Positions 43,490 through 55,800 of a stretch of 64,000 bases of DNA are shown piece after piece. The DNA is taken from the NCBI GenBank assembly GCA_911728435.2, contig OU452212.1, positions 8,066,563-8,130,562 of the forward strand, given 5' to 3'. Below the pieces are notes generated by a model. It was not told the DNA's origin and ran no database searches. It worked only from the letters and a program-made list of their open reading frames with translations. The first letter of the stretch is position 1. Each line of letters opens with the position of its first letter. This DNA is from Apoderus coryli. Taxonomy: Eukaryota; Arthropoda; Insecta; Coleoptera; Attelabidae. A program made the translations under genes and the position numbers.

Positions 43490-46400
43490 ATGGATATCGA
43501 CCGAATATCATACATTTTCGGCAGTTTGGCAAGACGCCGACAGAGTCACGAAATATCTTTCAGTACTAAACGTCGTTCCATTGAACCAAAGAAGATTTTC
43601 CATGAGAAATCCAAATCAGCACCACATTATGTCAAGAAGACTGTGACACCTACAGTGGCGTCTCCAAGAACCAAAAGTGTAGTTAGTGTCAGCGGAACTC
43701 ATTTAGACGAAACCAAATTCAAGTAAATAAAATTAATAAACAAAATAAATATAAAATAAGTAACAGATTATTGTTTCTAGATGTCCAATGTGTCGAAAAT
43801 GTTTTGTGGATCCTCGAGTACTACCTTGTCTACACACATTTTGTTTGAAATGCTTAGAAAGCCTCGAGAGGAACGACTTTCCTATATGGTATGACGATGA
43901 CTCTGATGGTAAGTCTCATACCATGGCTTTGGACCTTATCAAGGTTTCTCCTTGCTGTACTTTGTTCACCGCAGTATTTAATGATTCCTCTCAATATCTC
44001 AACGAGTTTCTAATGTTTATGTTCCTGTGCACGTACCCCGTATTTCGAAAAATCAAGACATGTTGGTCTATGTATAGAAATATGTTTTATACGCTTCATA
44101 TCGTCAATATAATATAAAAAAAACAACGATATGTAATCAAGCCTAGAAAATACTTTCCATATGCAGAAGCCATGGAAATAAAATCTTATTATGTTTATAT
44201 TTAAATAAAAAAAACATTAATTACTACATTTATGTATCTGAAAGAAGCCTTAAATAAATAAATAGATACATTTGAGATTAGGTAATTTAAATTGCATCGG
44301 TTAAATTAAACCGGAACTCAAGCTAGACATATTGTACCGTATCTACGAGGGGTAAGGGTAAAAAATAAAAATGCAAAATTAGTTTTATTATTTTTAGTTC
44401 CAAGAACGAGCAGTACCAGTTCTCGTAAAGACAGCTCAGGTGGTTCTGGGTATGTCAGTGACAAGCAAGATGACAGTGATGGTCCCATAGGACTATGTTG
44501 CCCTACATGTAGAGCCAGGGCTATAGTACCACGTGGAGGTGTTATGGGATTCCCACCGAATTATCCTTTGCAACACAAAATGGTTTTGGCAACGTTAAAC
44601 TCACACTCTACTCATTTGCTCTGTGATCTTTGCACACCTGATGTGGCGGTAAGACTAACGTCAATTCTGTTTTATTCTTGAATCTCATATTCTTCAATAA
44701 CAATTGAAGATTTAATGCAAATCAACAAATGGGATGAAATAAATTCAAAAACAAGAAAATCCTTGGGAAAAATACTTGATTTGACAGGTTTGGGTGATTT
44801 TGCATTCTTCTTCTCCCTTATCTTTCGGAAAAATTCCCATGTCTTTATGCTACTCAATATTGCCTCTGATATAGGGCTGAACACACATATATTACTTGGG
44901 CTGCTGCCCCACCTGCCTCATCCATTTGATTTTGGTGTTTTCTCAGAGGCAGTGTCGCATGTTTTGTAGCATCTGATGTCTGCATATTTCTAGTGCTCGA
45001 TTTGGCTCATCTTTCCCGAAGCATTCAGATAATTCTGCTCCAGGGGTCGTATTTGCCCTGCCTTCCTGAGTCTGTATAATTCTATTCCTGTTCTGGTCAC
45101 CCAAAGCCCTGAGTTCCCTTTGTCGTTCCCACACCAGTTTACTAGTGCCTTTAGGCCTTAAAACCCCCAATCTGCGAATAGCCTAGTGTCTTAGATTTCG
45201 TGTTTCAGAAGTTCGGTTATCGATCCTTCTGTGAATCAGCTGATGCCTCTCACTGCTTGCATGCATTCTAGTTTAAATACCTCTCGATCCATGTGGTGAT
45301 GCATAATCTCGCAGTCTAATGAATGCCACCCCTTGTATCAATCCTTAGCATGATTTGTAAGTACTGCTGCTGTCGGGCCAGATTTAAAGGCCCAACGAGC
45401 TTTAAGCAGGCTCAACTCAGCCATAGCGGTATGGTGTCTCATATTCGTCCACCAAACCAGTCCTTGTCATGTACAATTTTTGGTTCTTAGGCCAGTACGA
45501 GATGCATGGAGTGCGCCATAACTTTTTGTCCGCAATGCTCAGAAAAACACCGAATACAAAAATCGACAACCCAACACGAAATTCTGTCACTAAACGAGGC
45601 GAGAGACCGGGGAATCACACGGATCCGGAAACAGATTCTATGTGTTTTGCATATGGAATATGAATTGACAATATTTTGTAATACATGCTTTCAGGTACTT
45701 AAAGGAAATTTACTGCTGATAATTATTTTAATAAAGTTTTGGTGCTTAGGTGATATGCAAAGAATGTGTATCTTCACAGCACCGTGGGCATATTTGCGAA
45801 CCAATTTCCCGAGTAGCTAGATCGCATTTGAATAATTTACAGCTGACGATGGATCGAGCGAAGAGTTTAGTGGAGAAATCAGCTTTAGACGCCAGTAAAC
45901 TAAACGCCACATCGAAACGAATTGATATGCAGTGTAGCAGGGTAAATCATGCCTCTATTTCCTTACACTTTTGTTTAACGTTTTTAATTCAGGTTCAAGG
46001 GGAAATAGAGAAGTTTATTGATGATTATATCAAATCAATCGATGAGCATAAAGTGAGTTTATTGGAACAAATTAAACAAGTTCGGGAGGACCAACTTCAG
46101 AATATTGCTCATGAGAAATTAAAGTTGCAGAAGAAGATTAAAGATGCGCAAGATGTTGCGTACTTTTTAGGTAAGTGAGTGTACTTCCTCACGTACTCAC
46201 TATATTTGTGATTTGATTATTTTTCTCTCAGATGATCTACTGACAGATTCCAATGAAGTAGAAGTTCTAACATTCGTTAAACCGGTTTTGGAAAAGATGG
46301 AAAATTGCGATGACAGTTTAGACCAAAGCCCGAAAGACTTAAAGTACTCAGATAGCCTACAATTCCTGCCTGAGGAATGCGTTAAATGCCCTAAAGATGT

Positions 46401-47139
46401 CTTTACATTGTTTGGTGTATTGACTACGCAAAGTGTATCTCCAGAAAATTGTACAATTAATGTTGAAGGTAAAAGAAATATTTTCTTCTTGATTATTCAT
46501 AGTTAAATAATGCAAAATGTATAGGAATTTAGTAGACTGCGCAACCGTTGACTCTGACAAATTTCCCGTAGATTCGGAACTTGTTAATATGAGAGTCGGT
46601 AAACGCGTAGAAATGATTCTCCAAACTAAAGATTCCACAGATAACCCACTAGAACGTGGTGGTGAGTATGTTACAGCTGAAATACGCCATAAAGAACAGG
46701 GTTTTCCCCGGTCGCTTATGGTAAACGTCCATGACAGACGCGACGGTACATACAGAATAAGTTTCGTACCAGATACAGCAGGAAATTTTGTATTGATTGT
46801 GAAAGTTAAAGGAGAACCGATAAAGGTACATTTGAACAATTTATTGACTTACCTGTAAATGTTATTTGTTTGTAGGGTAGTCCAATACCGTTGATTGTGC
46901 GCCCCTTAAAGCCCCACAAAGGTACATTCCATTGTTGTACATTTTGTTCTAGCGGTGGTGATAAGAGCGCTGTCTGTGGTTGCGATGGAAAGATGCCTGG
47001 GGGTTATAAAGGCTGTGGTCATGGTCATGAAGGTCATCCAGGTAGACGGCATTGGTCGTGTTGTGGTAATATTTTGGAACATTCCGAGTGTGTTAGATCT
47101 AGCATTAGGTCTAATTCACAGTACCAATTTACATTGTAA
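43490..47139 (+). CDS. TRIM45: TRIM45-like RING / B-box / filamin-domain E3 ligase
   Basis: Nine coding exons with matching phases: 43490-43722, 43781-43908, 44398-44648, 45491-45694, 45750-45941, 45993-46170, 46232-46468, 46533-46825 and 46876-47139, about 659 residues. The RING begins CPMCRKCFVDPRVLPCLHTF and ends CCPTCRARAIVP, with a long Ser-rich insert between its two halves. Two B-boxes follow (CMECAITFCPQCSEKHRI; ILCVLHMEYELTIFCNTC with CKECVSSQHRGHIC). A coiled coil covers exons 5-7. A filamin-type Ig domain has VTAEIRHKEQGFPRSLMVNV and DGTYRISFVPDTAGNFVL. The end, CGHGHEGHPGRRHWSCCGNI, is diagnostic of TRIM45. Exon 8 needs the acceptor aatttag|tag, because the upstream one causes a stop. 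Human TRIM45 (580 aa) restrains MAPK/NF-kB signalling. Intron 3 holds GC-richer DNA (about 44,870-45,480) that looks like an unidentified insertion. Confidence 0.95.
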
Positions 47140-47988
47140 ATATACCTAAGTAATTAATTTATTTGTAATATAATAATTAGTTTAATAAACAATGATACTT
47201 CCTTAAGTTGTTTATACATCCTTGACCTCAACTTGTACGCCTTTAAAATCTGCTCTGAACTTAGATTAGGGTCTTAAATTTATTTTCAAAAGTCACAAAA
47301 ACAAGATTAAAATTTTAAATTAAATAGACAATTCAATGACATTAAAACATGTTGAAATGTCAAATGTCATTGCTATCCTTCAAATGAGCTGGGGTGATGG
47401 GAGTTGATCACCAACCCAACAGCTCACTTCTATTGCATTTTTGCTTATAAAAGGCATGTGAACTTAAATATCATTGGATCACTCAAGCAATAAGAATAAT
47501 AATATTTATTGACCCAAGCAATTACATCATTTACAACGAAAACAAACAAAAACTATAAATTACGTTAATCATGAGATTATAGAAATTACATTTGATATCG
47601 CGGACCTCTCCCTCACTTCAATTAAGCTTCGCTTGAATATCTTAGCAACACACGGGTGAACAATATAATCCTAATTAATATAAACGAACAAACACACAAA
47701 TTATATTCATTAAAAAAAAAACAGCGAGGAAGACATTTAATTATCGTTTGCCGATTAACCTGCCAATCAAAATTTTAAAAAGAACAGGTGAGTGAAAATT
47801 GCAAACTTCACGGTGATGGATAACACCTAAAGATAGTTTGAGGTTATGTTCTTATGTTTACGTAATTAAAAGTTTAAATTTCTCTGAAATCTGCGACATA
47901 CACAATATTTGTTATTTACTCAAAATACAATTTCTTTATTTGTATAATATGTTTTTAAATTATCAACACATATTTGAGTTCTAAAGAC
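47140..47988. other. TRIM45-LYRM7 intergenic
   Basis: No gene is seen. An AATAAA at about 47184 could serve TRIM45. A TATAAAAGG box sits at about 47447-47455. The string caataagaataataatatttattgacc near 47490-47516, read on the minus strand, resembles a LINE 3' tail. Confidence 0.4.
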
Positions 47989-48363
47989 ATGAATACAATA
48001 ACACGCGTAAAAGTCCTGCAATGTTTCAAATCGTTACATCGCACAAAAGACAAAGTATTTAAAGGTGACGAATTCGCCCTGAAAGCCGCTCGTAAACAGA
48101 TTAACGAAGAGTTCAAAAAATACAAAAATGTTAGTAATACTGTTGGAATTCAAGAATTAATTCAGCACTCATTGAATGTGGAACAAGAGATAAGAACAAC
48201 GGTGATACAAGCTAAAGAAGTTAGTCCTGGACTTTATAGAGCTGAAATTGGGAAGGATACTTTGAAAGTCGATAACGTACCGTACAATGAAGAAGCATGT
48301 GAAAATAAGGCCAAAGCTAAGGGCAACAAACAAACAATCGGACGACCGACAAAATGTGCATAA
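47989..48363 (+). CDS. LYRM7: LYRM7 / MZM1-like complex III assembly factor
   Basis: A single-exon frame of 124 residues from the ATG at 47989. An in-frame TTG 15 bp upstream is not a plausible start. It belongs to the LYR-motif family with a degenerate motif in RVKVLQCFKSLHRTKDKVF. The conserved AARKQINEEFKKYKN, VEQEIRTTVIQAKEV and terminal VDNVPYNEE all match LYRM7. The protein is a mitochondrial matrix chaperone that stabilises the Rieske iron-sulphur subunit before insertion into the bc1 complex. Its length fits (human 104). The extra tail after VPYNEE is Lys-rich and not conserved. Confidence 0.92.
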   Translation: MNTITRVKVLQCFKSLHRTKDKVFKGDEFALKAARKQINEEFKKYKNVSNTVGIQELIQHSLNVEQEIRTTVIQAKEVSPGLYRAEIGKDTLKVDNVPYNEEACENKAKAKGNKQTIGRPTKCA

Positions 48364-48589
48364 TGTGTTTGTTACAAGTAATTTGAAGTAGGTATTAAGT
48401 AGTTATTATACTTAAAGCTAACGGTTTTCCCTACATAGGTAGTTTGTTTTAATTTACGGCCTGAATATCCAGGATAATGTACTAAAATTAGTTTTTCAGT
48501 TTGTTTTGGAACAAAGGAACTACGTACCCTATATCTATAGTGCTGGAAATTTTGAGTTGTTTTAACTGAACCAATTGTCAAAGAGTGCG

Positions 48590-48730
48590 CGTAAATAATT
48601 ACAATCCCTCAGGGATCCAAACTGGACCCTTTAATGTTTCTGTTGTTTACTAATGATTGTGATCAATATTTAGTATCTGATAAATTGTTTTTCAGAGATA
48701 ATATGAAGCTACTTTGTGTCTTGTTGTTGT
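48590..48730 (+). mobile_element. LINE reverse transcriptase scrap
   Basis: One frame reads IPQGSKLDPLMFLLFTND followed by VSDKLFFRDNMKLLC, i.e. RT motifs B and C, with the catalytic ADD replaced by RDN. About 45 codons remain. Confidence 0.6.
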
Positions 48731-50107
48731 TAATATAATTATGTTGGGATTTTGTTTGTTGTTTTTTATTTAACAATTCTGTTTTCTGTATATTGTCCTG
48801 TAAACGGGAAACTTTGACTAAAGGTTTCTTAATTTATTAGTTATCTTCAGAAGAGGACTTACAGGTAACGCGTACAAACTTAATGCAAATTTCAACTTAC
48901 TTTTACAGTCTTATAGATATGTTTCGACCCTATTTAAGGATTATCAGTGATAACAAATAATTCTTTGAAACATAATAATGTTGTACTGTACATGAGACGA
49001 TGTAAAATATAAAAACTATTAATATAAATGGTTTTTTCTTCAGCTAAACAATTCCATTATAATTTATCATAGCAACTAGTCATGTGTCATTATAACACAC
49101 CCTCACACCTATCCCTATAAGATATATTGTCTGTAGGTAATTATTAGGTAGTCCATTAGTATTTGTTATATCGTGTTTATATGAATTTACAGAATTTGTT
49201 CCGTTTCTGCGAACTTTTGTTTCAATTGCTATAATAAATGGCAGGTGTGGCATAATTATTATCACCTTTAAAAGACGCCAAATTCTGCAAGTCTTGTTCG
49301 GTAAATTGGTACCAAAAAGTACCACAGTTTTGTTCCAATTTTATTTTTCATTCCAGAAGGTCTTGGATAAGGGACCTGGGAAATTTAAACACCGTTTAAA
49401 TGGTGTTTTCAAAAGTAAAGTAACATTAGCCGTTTTCGAGAATTTTTGAAAAAAATTTTATTTTGCAATTTTCGTTTTTATTTATTTCTGACGTTATTTT
49501 TACAGATATAAAAAAAATAAAAGCACTTTCTCATTGTTACTTTTTGAGTAGAATAATATAGCGTTTACCAATTTTCACTACGACGTTTCGTTTTTGAAAA
49601 ACCATCATCCACTTCGTTTTTTAAATACGGCTTTGGATTTTTTATTGATAAATTTAAATCCAGTTTCAATTCAAGCTGTTATTTAAACGTCTTTTCAAAT
49701 ATCTTTTAATAAAAACGCACCCACATGTAAGCATGTAGTAAATCTCAATTTTAAATACTAGACCATCAGTACAAATAAATTCCTATTATCATGAATGCAA
49801 TAATTAATAACACTCTTTGATTAACCATATTGGGCTATGGGCTAATAATGTATGCCAACTGACATTTTATGGTCCCATATGGGACGAATAAATTTTTGTT
49901 ATCCATTGTAACAATCATGAATGCAATTAGATAATTATTTTGTTAGAACTTGTCATCAAACATTTTTATTTGTTAAACTTAATTAAGGAGGTGAGAAAGT
50001 CGACTTTTTTAATTTATTTGAAGGTCTTTAATTTTATTACAATCCCTACTATCCAATATTTCAATAAACAAACTAAACTAAGGCAAAATGAATAAAAATA
50101 TAATAAG
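48731..50107. other. AT-rich intergenic
   Basis: Nothing recognised beyond short low-complexity repeats. Confidence 0.5.
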
Positions 50108-50685
50108 AATTCTACAATGTTTCCGGGATAGGGTTTAGAAGAGGAAAAACTTTTTTATTTGTAGATTTAGAAGAAAAAGTCATTCTTTATAAAAACGTCT
50201 GCTTGTGTCGAAACTACAATTTCAAATGCCAAATTTACGATTACTATACAGGTTATATCAAAAGTAACATTTTTAATGGTTTTGATTTTTTTGTTTTTTT
50301 TTTAATTTTATGGAAATATTTTCAAAACCGTGATTTATTACACCAATTGTGCAAAAAACACTAATAAACTTTTTTCCCAAAGTGGTTAATTTCATAGCTA
50401 CTATTAAAATAATAAAATTAAAAAAAAACAAGGAAATCAAAATCATTAAAAATGTTATTTTTGATATACCCTGTATAGTAATCGTAAATTCTGTACTCGA
50501 AACTGTAGTTTGGACACAAGCAGACGTTTTTATAAAGAATGACTTTTTCTTCTAAATCTACAAATAAAAAAGTTATTGCTCTTCCAAACTCTATCCGTGG
50601 ACACATAGGATGGATAGAGTTTGAAGAAGAAAAACTTTTTTATTTGTAGATTTAGAAGAAAAAGTCATTCATTACAGGAACGTGA
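50108..50685. repeat. Foldback repeat: inverted arms plus a third partial copy
   Basis: The segment at about 50125-50290 (containing tttgtagatttagaagaaaa and cgattactatacaggttata) is present in inverse orientation at about 50438-50600. Part of it recurs in direct orientation at about 50617-50672. About 150 bp separate the two main arms. No coding sequence is present, consistent with a foldback or miniature inverted-repeat element. Confidence 0.75.
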
Positions 50686-52070
50686 AATAGTCTGCTACTC
50701 TTCGCAGAGGGGCGCGGTATGTTAAAAGTTAACGATCGGAGTAGATTTGAACAGTCCACCAAGCTATTTATAATTTTAAACAGAAAGAGTTGTCCGGCAT
50801 ACACTCTGCGAGCAGCCAGCGAAACCATGTGAACGCGATTGAGCAGTGCTCTATGATCGAATCCTCTACATGGGAATCTACCGTCAATTTTAAACGCTAA
50901 ATATTTAAGGAATTTGCGCTGTATGTATTCAATGTGTCCTGCATGCGATTGGTAAATGGGAGACCATATTATCGATGCGTACTCAAGCTTAGATCTTACC
51001 AGCGCACAATACAAATTGGTTAGACATTCAATATCAATAAAATCTTTGGTAACACGAAACAAAAAGCCAAGCATGCGTAGTGCATCTCGGGTAATACTTT
51101 GAATATGATAATTAAATGACAATTCAGTGTCGACTAAACTCCAAGATCCCTTACAACATCACAAGGCTCAAGCGCAGTGTCACTCAGCGGATAGCGATAT
51201 TCAAAAACAGTTTGCGATTTCGAAAATATGACAAACTACCATTTATTAATATTTAAAGGTAATTTATTATAGACACCAATCTTCAAGCTATTTAAGCGCC
51301 CTGCAACAATACGCAATCCGAAGTATCTCGAATAACACGATATAACTTCAGATGGTCTGCAAACATCAAATGGTTGCTTGTAAGTTCCTGGGATATGTCA
51401 TTAATGTAAATTGAAAATATTAATGGTGCCAAACAGCTGCCCTGAGGCGCGTGTGAAAGTTTCCGATTTATGACCATTGTATTCGACATAGTGTTGTCGA
51501 TCAGACAAGTAGAAGGCAAAAAACGTTAAAAGATCCTCATGAAAACCCAACTTCGACATTTTCCGTAGGACAAGCTTTCGAAAAATCTGTATAAATCGCA
51601 TCGATCTGCAGAACCTCCCCGAGGGTACGAAATACATCCTCTAGAAAACAGGTTAGGTTGGTTACTGTAGAGCGGCCTGGAAAAAACCGTGCTGCTGTGG
51701 ATCAATCTGATGCTTAATTTGAGTAAATATTTTTCGGTGTAATGCCGCTTCAAAAACCTTCGAGAAGTTGGGCAGGAGCGAGACGGGTCTATAATTTTCA
51801 ACATGATCATTCTCAGCAGATTTATGGATTGGGCAAATGCGGGAAATTTTCCAAGTTTTTGGATCTCAGAGACCTATTAAACAGAGTCTGCAGTGGAACG
51901 GCGAAAACAGACGCACAATCTCGTAAAATGAAAGCCGGGATGTCATCCGGTCCCGGAGTCATTTTGGGCTTTAATTGTTTGAGTGACATGAAAACATCAT
52001 CGATATCAAGCTGATATGCGGGAAGTAGAAGAATGCACCTCCTGAGGATGGGCACCATCAACATATACGC
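50686..52070 (-). mobile_element. CR1/Jockey-like LINE, reverse transcriptase on minus strand
   Basis: Several minus-strand frames make one RT in order. From high coordinates these are LKPKMTPGPDDIPAFILRDC (about 51970), APQGSCLAPLIFSIYINDI (about 51440), a mutated catalytic box LMFADHLKLYR (Asp to His, about 51350), and the thumb and C-terminus from SFNYHIQSITRDALRMLGFL (51122) to SLVDCSNLLRSL (about 50750). Multiple frameshifts and the lost catalytic Asp make it inactive. Confidence 0.8.
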
Positions 52071-52211
52071 TATTGAAGTATTTCGCGAAAGCGAATGGAG
52101 TCATTCGAAAAAATACTTGAAGAAGGCGACGGCATGCACCGAAACGTTGTACCACCGAAAACTATTATAATTATAACATGCTAAATTTCACTTTGTTCCA
52201 TTTTTTTTCAA

Positions 52212-52370
52212 TAACATACGTTGCTTTACATAAAATGCTATAACTCACTAATCAATAGTCAGATTGCTGTGAAATTTATATCCACATATCGTTTGGAGGT
52301 TAGTACTAAATAAAAATCATATGGAAAAATTTCCAGTAACGCCATCTATGGCCTTTTTGAATGACCTAAT
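52212..52370 (+). repeat. Dispersed 140-bp repeat, copy 2
   Basis: Matches 36108-36245 (ataaaatgctataactcac to gtaacgccatctatggc). It is preceded at about 52121-52160 by a hammerhead-like remnant (cttgaagaaggcgac...caccgaaacgttg). Confidence 0.65.
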
Positions 52371-52831
52371 ACTTAAAAATTATAAACAAAAAAACCACAC
52401 ACAACGCCACTCCGATTACCACTGCGCCACTGCTTTTCCTGGTGGATCATCAATTTTTTATGATGATATTATGCAAAACGCTCCCCTTTGTGATTTGAAA
52501 TAAAAAAAATAATTAAAGATACTCTTCTCTTATTTAAATAAATTTAATATAGTGAAGATGTCATGCCACTGCTGTTATTTTAACACAACGAGCCCACTCT
52601 CACTAGGCATTGCGCGGCATGCTGAAAAAAACCAAAACAACTTTTATAATAATGTGTTGTATAATAAAAGTATTGAATGAAATGGATGGTATTCCTCGTT
52701 CAAGTTCAGGTAGTAACGCAGACCTTCTCTTCATTCGGTAGTATCTTAAATAAGTATCTAAACCTAACACCACGCGCAACATAAGTAATAGAATTTAAAT
52801 AAATATTATTCTCGTTCCTTATCTATGCAAA

Positions 52832-55800
52832 ATGCTAAATAATTATTATTTAACATTATTTATTTTTATAAATTTACAAAGTTTCGAAACATTTGTCGTA
52901 CAGAATCACAATGAAATAATTAGAAAATGTTGTGGTGAACACCAATATTTGAACAATAACAACACGGTGTATACATGTACAGAAAACGTGGAAAAACGGT
53001 TACAAATCGCTAGTGAAATTAGTGGCATATTTCACAATACTAGTTTCGATTACGATGACTGCTTTGACATCCTTAACAATCAATTTGTAACAGTGCATTT
53101 GAATCATTCCAAAGTGCAACGTACCTCACAAATTAACAACATTAAACATTTCCCGAAATGTTGCCCATTAAATTACGTGTACAATTCATTAACCAAGTCA
53201 TGCATAGAAGTGAACGTCACAAATATACTGTTAGTGAAAAATTGGTTAATCAAAGTTGGATTGCCCCACTGCCACGTGATTAGTGATCGAGTTTTAAATC
53301 CAAATGATAGTTTCTTTGAACATTTCATTAATAACGATAAACGTAATACTGATGATGTGTGTTTTGATCGAAACGTTGATGGGAATATTATTATGCGGAC
53401 GTGTTCGAATAATAGTTTAGAGGTTTGTCGAGGTGTTCGGTGTGTGAAGAAATGTTGTCCTGATGGTCAGAGTTTTATAAACGGTGCAGTTTGTATGGAC
53501 ACGTATGTGAATGGGGTGGACTTGAATTTTTCCGCGGCTATCGAACAGCCTACAGGTAGGAAACAATCTTAATCCAACACTTAAGATTGTTAACTTAAGA
53601 TAGGTTTTTAAGATCAAAATAGCATGTTGTAACGTTTCAATTGAAGTTTAGGTCGCTTTGCCTCAAAGGGGCAAGATTATATCATTACTGGAAGTCTCCT
53701 TGTAGCTAAATTATAATACGAGGCATGTTTTTTAAGTAAGTACCGTTTTGGAATTAAAAAAAGACGTGCAAAGATATCGCAATAATTTTATTTTTACATG
53801 AAAGCCTGTACCTTAATCTACTTTTCTACATAATTTCCGTGAATATTGAGGCACTTGTCATAACGTGGCACCAGTTTTTTAATACCCTTCTCATAAAATT
53901 CTGCCGCCTGACTTGTTAACCACTGTATCACAAATGTTTTGACTTCGTTATCGTCTTGAAGACGCTGACCACCCAGGTGTTTCTTCAAGTGCAGGAATAA
54001 ATGGTAGTGGCTGGGCGCCAGATCAGGGCTGTATGGAGGATGATCTAGAGTTTCCCATTTAAAAGATTTGATGAGATCTTTGGTCCGATTAGCCACATGT
54101 GGACGGGCATTGTCATGCAGCAAAACGATACCCTTACTCAACTTGCCACGTCTTTTGTTCTGGATTGCACGACGCAGATTGTTCAATGTCTCACAATAAG
54201 ACGCTGCATTGATTGTCTCATTACGAGGCAGAAACTCCACTAGCAATACTCCTTTTCTGTCCCAAAAAAACTGTGCACATGATTTTCCGGGCAGAAATTG
54301 TTTGCTTAAACTTCACTCTTTTGGGTGATGATGAATGTCGCCATTCCATGGATTGTTGTTTCGATTCTGGTGTGACGTAGGCCACCCATGTTTCGTCACC
54401 AGTAACAATTTAGTCTAAAAAAATCTTCACCTTCATTGTGGTACCGCTAAAGGAAAGTCAATGCACTGCCTAAACGTTGGGTTTTGTGCAAATCCGTCAA
54501 CATTTTTGGAACCCAACGTGAACACAATTTCCGGTAATTCAAGTTCTCGGTCACAATGCGATACAAAACACTACGAAAATATTGAGGAAAGCAGTCGCAC
54601 ATTGATGAAATTGTAAAGCGTCTGTTTTCTCTCACCTTTTCCTCCACTTTCTGCACCAAATCTTCATTAACGACCGAAGGACGCCCACTCCGTTCTTCAT
54701 CATGCACATTTGTGCGGCCATCTTTAAATGCTCTCACCCATTTCCTTACCATTCCATCACTCATAATGTTTTGTCCGTAAACTTCACAGATCTTACGATC
54801 AATATCGATCGGTTTTACGCCTTTAGCACTAAGAAATCGTATAACAGCCCGTACTTCACAATCGGCGGGACTCACGATTGTCGGAGGCATCTTAAATACT
54901 GAGTAAACAACGTATACAATGAGGAATCAGACTGTAATGGCATCAGTGCGTAGAAAAGAGATGTAGGACACCAGCGCACATGCGCGGAACGTCGACCGTA
55001 GCGCTGCGCCGGCGGAATCGCAAAACGGTACTTACTAAAAAATGTGCCTCGTACATTTAATTCCTGTCAAAAAGTGCTTCCGGAATTCGCCTCTAAAAGC
55101 AAATTCAAGAACTAAAACTAATTATAATTATATTTTTTTATACTGTAATTTCTCTAGATGCGGGCCTGTCTATTTACATAATTAAATACTATTGGTGACT
55201 TAAGCAATAGAGACGAGATTTTTTTATATGTCGTGGTTTGTTAACTAAAGAAAAAACAATAGTATTCAAATGTTTAATTTATTTGAAAGAATTTTTATGG
55301 CCCATCTAAAACTTTAAATAAATAAATACGAACAACGTCATCCAATTAACATTTATTTTATGAATTCAAAAATTAGGTCAGTTACATCGACCACCACAAA
55401 CATATTTCTCTGTATACGAGGTCCAGTCATAAAATAACGAGACTATACCTAATCGCGAATCTCTCGTATTTTGATTTTGCCTAGTCACTCAGTTTATCTT
55501 CGCCTTCTAATGTATAGTTTGTCTAATTTTAGTTTAAAATCATATAAAAAGCCACAACTCGATATCCCTTTGTAATGTCAATACCGACCGTGTGTGATAC
55601 AGTGACTGCAAAAAGTTTCATCCACTTGAGATTTTATTCAAAATTATTAATCATGATTACAATATTCTGCCACCGTGTGTTATAATGTAAAGAGGCATGG
55701 GAATGTTATATATTTTAAATTAACTTTGGATAAACTATACCTATGCCTGAAGCTACTGTCTTACTGACAACCTGCCTCAAGAGCAATCTGAAGTTAAATT

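Noticed and set aside
43909..44117. A RING protein ending at 44117
   Set aside because: The segment after 43908 is intron read-through; a canonical donor is present and exon 3 continues the RING.
44943..45170. A 75-codon minus-strand frame in TRIM45 intron 3
   Set aside because: It is in a GC-richer insertion but matches no family I know and has no splice or start context.
46522..46532. Acceptor at atag|gaattt for TRIM45 exon 8
   Set aside because: It would bring an immediate in-frame stop. The acceptor 10 bp later (aatttag|tag) keeps the frame and the filamin-domain sequence.
47974..47988. A longer LYRM7 starting at 47974
   Set aside because: That codon is TTG; the first ATG at 47989 fits the family N-terminus.
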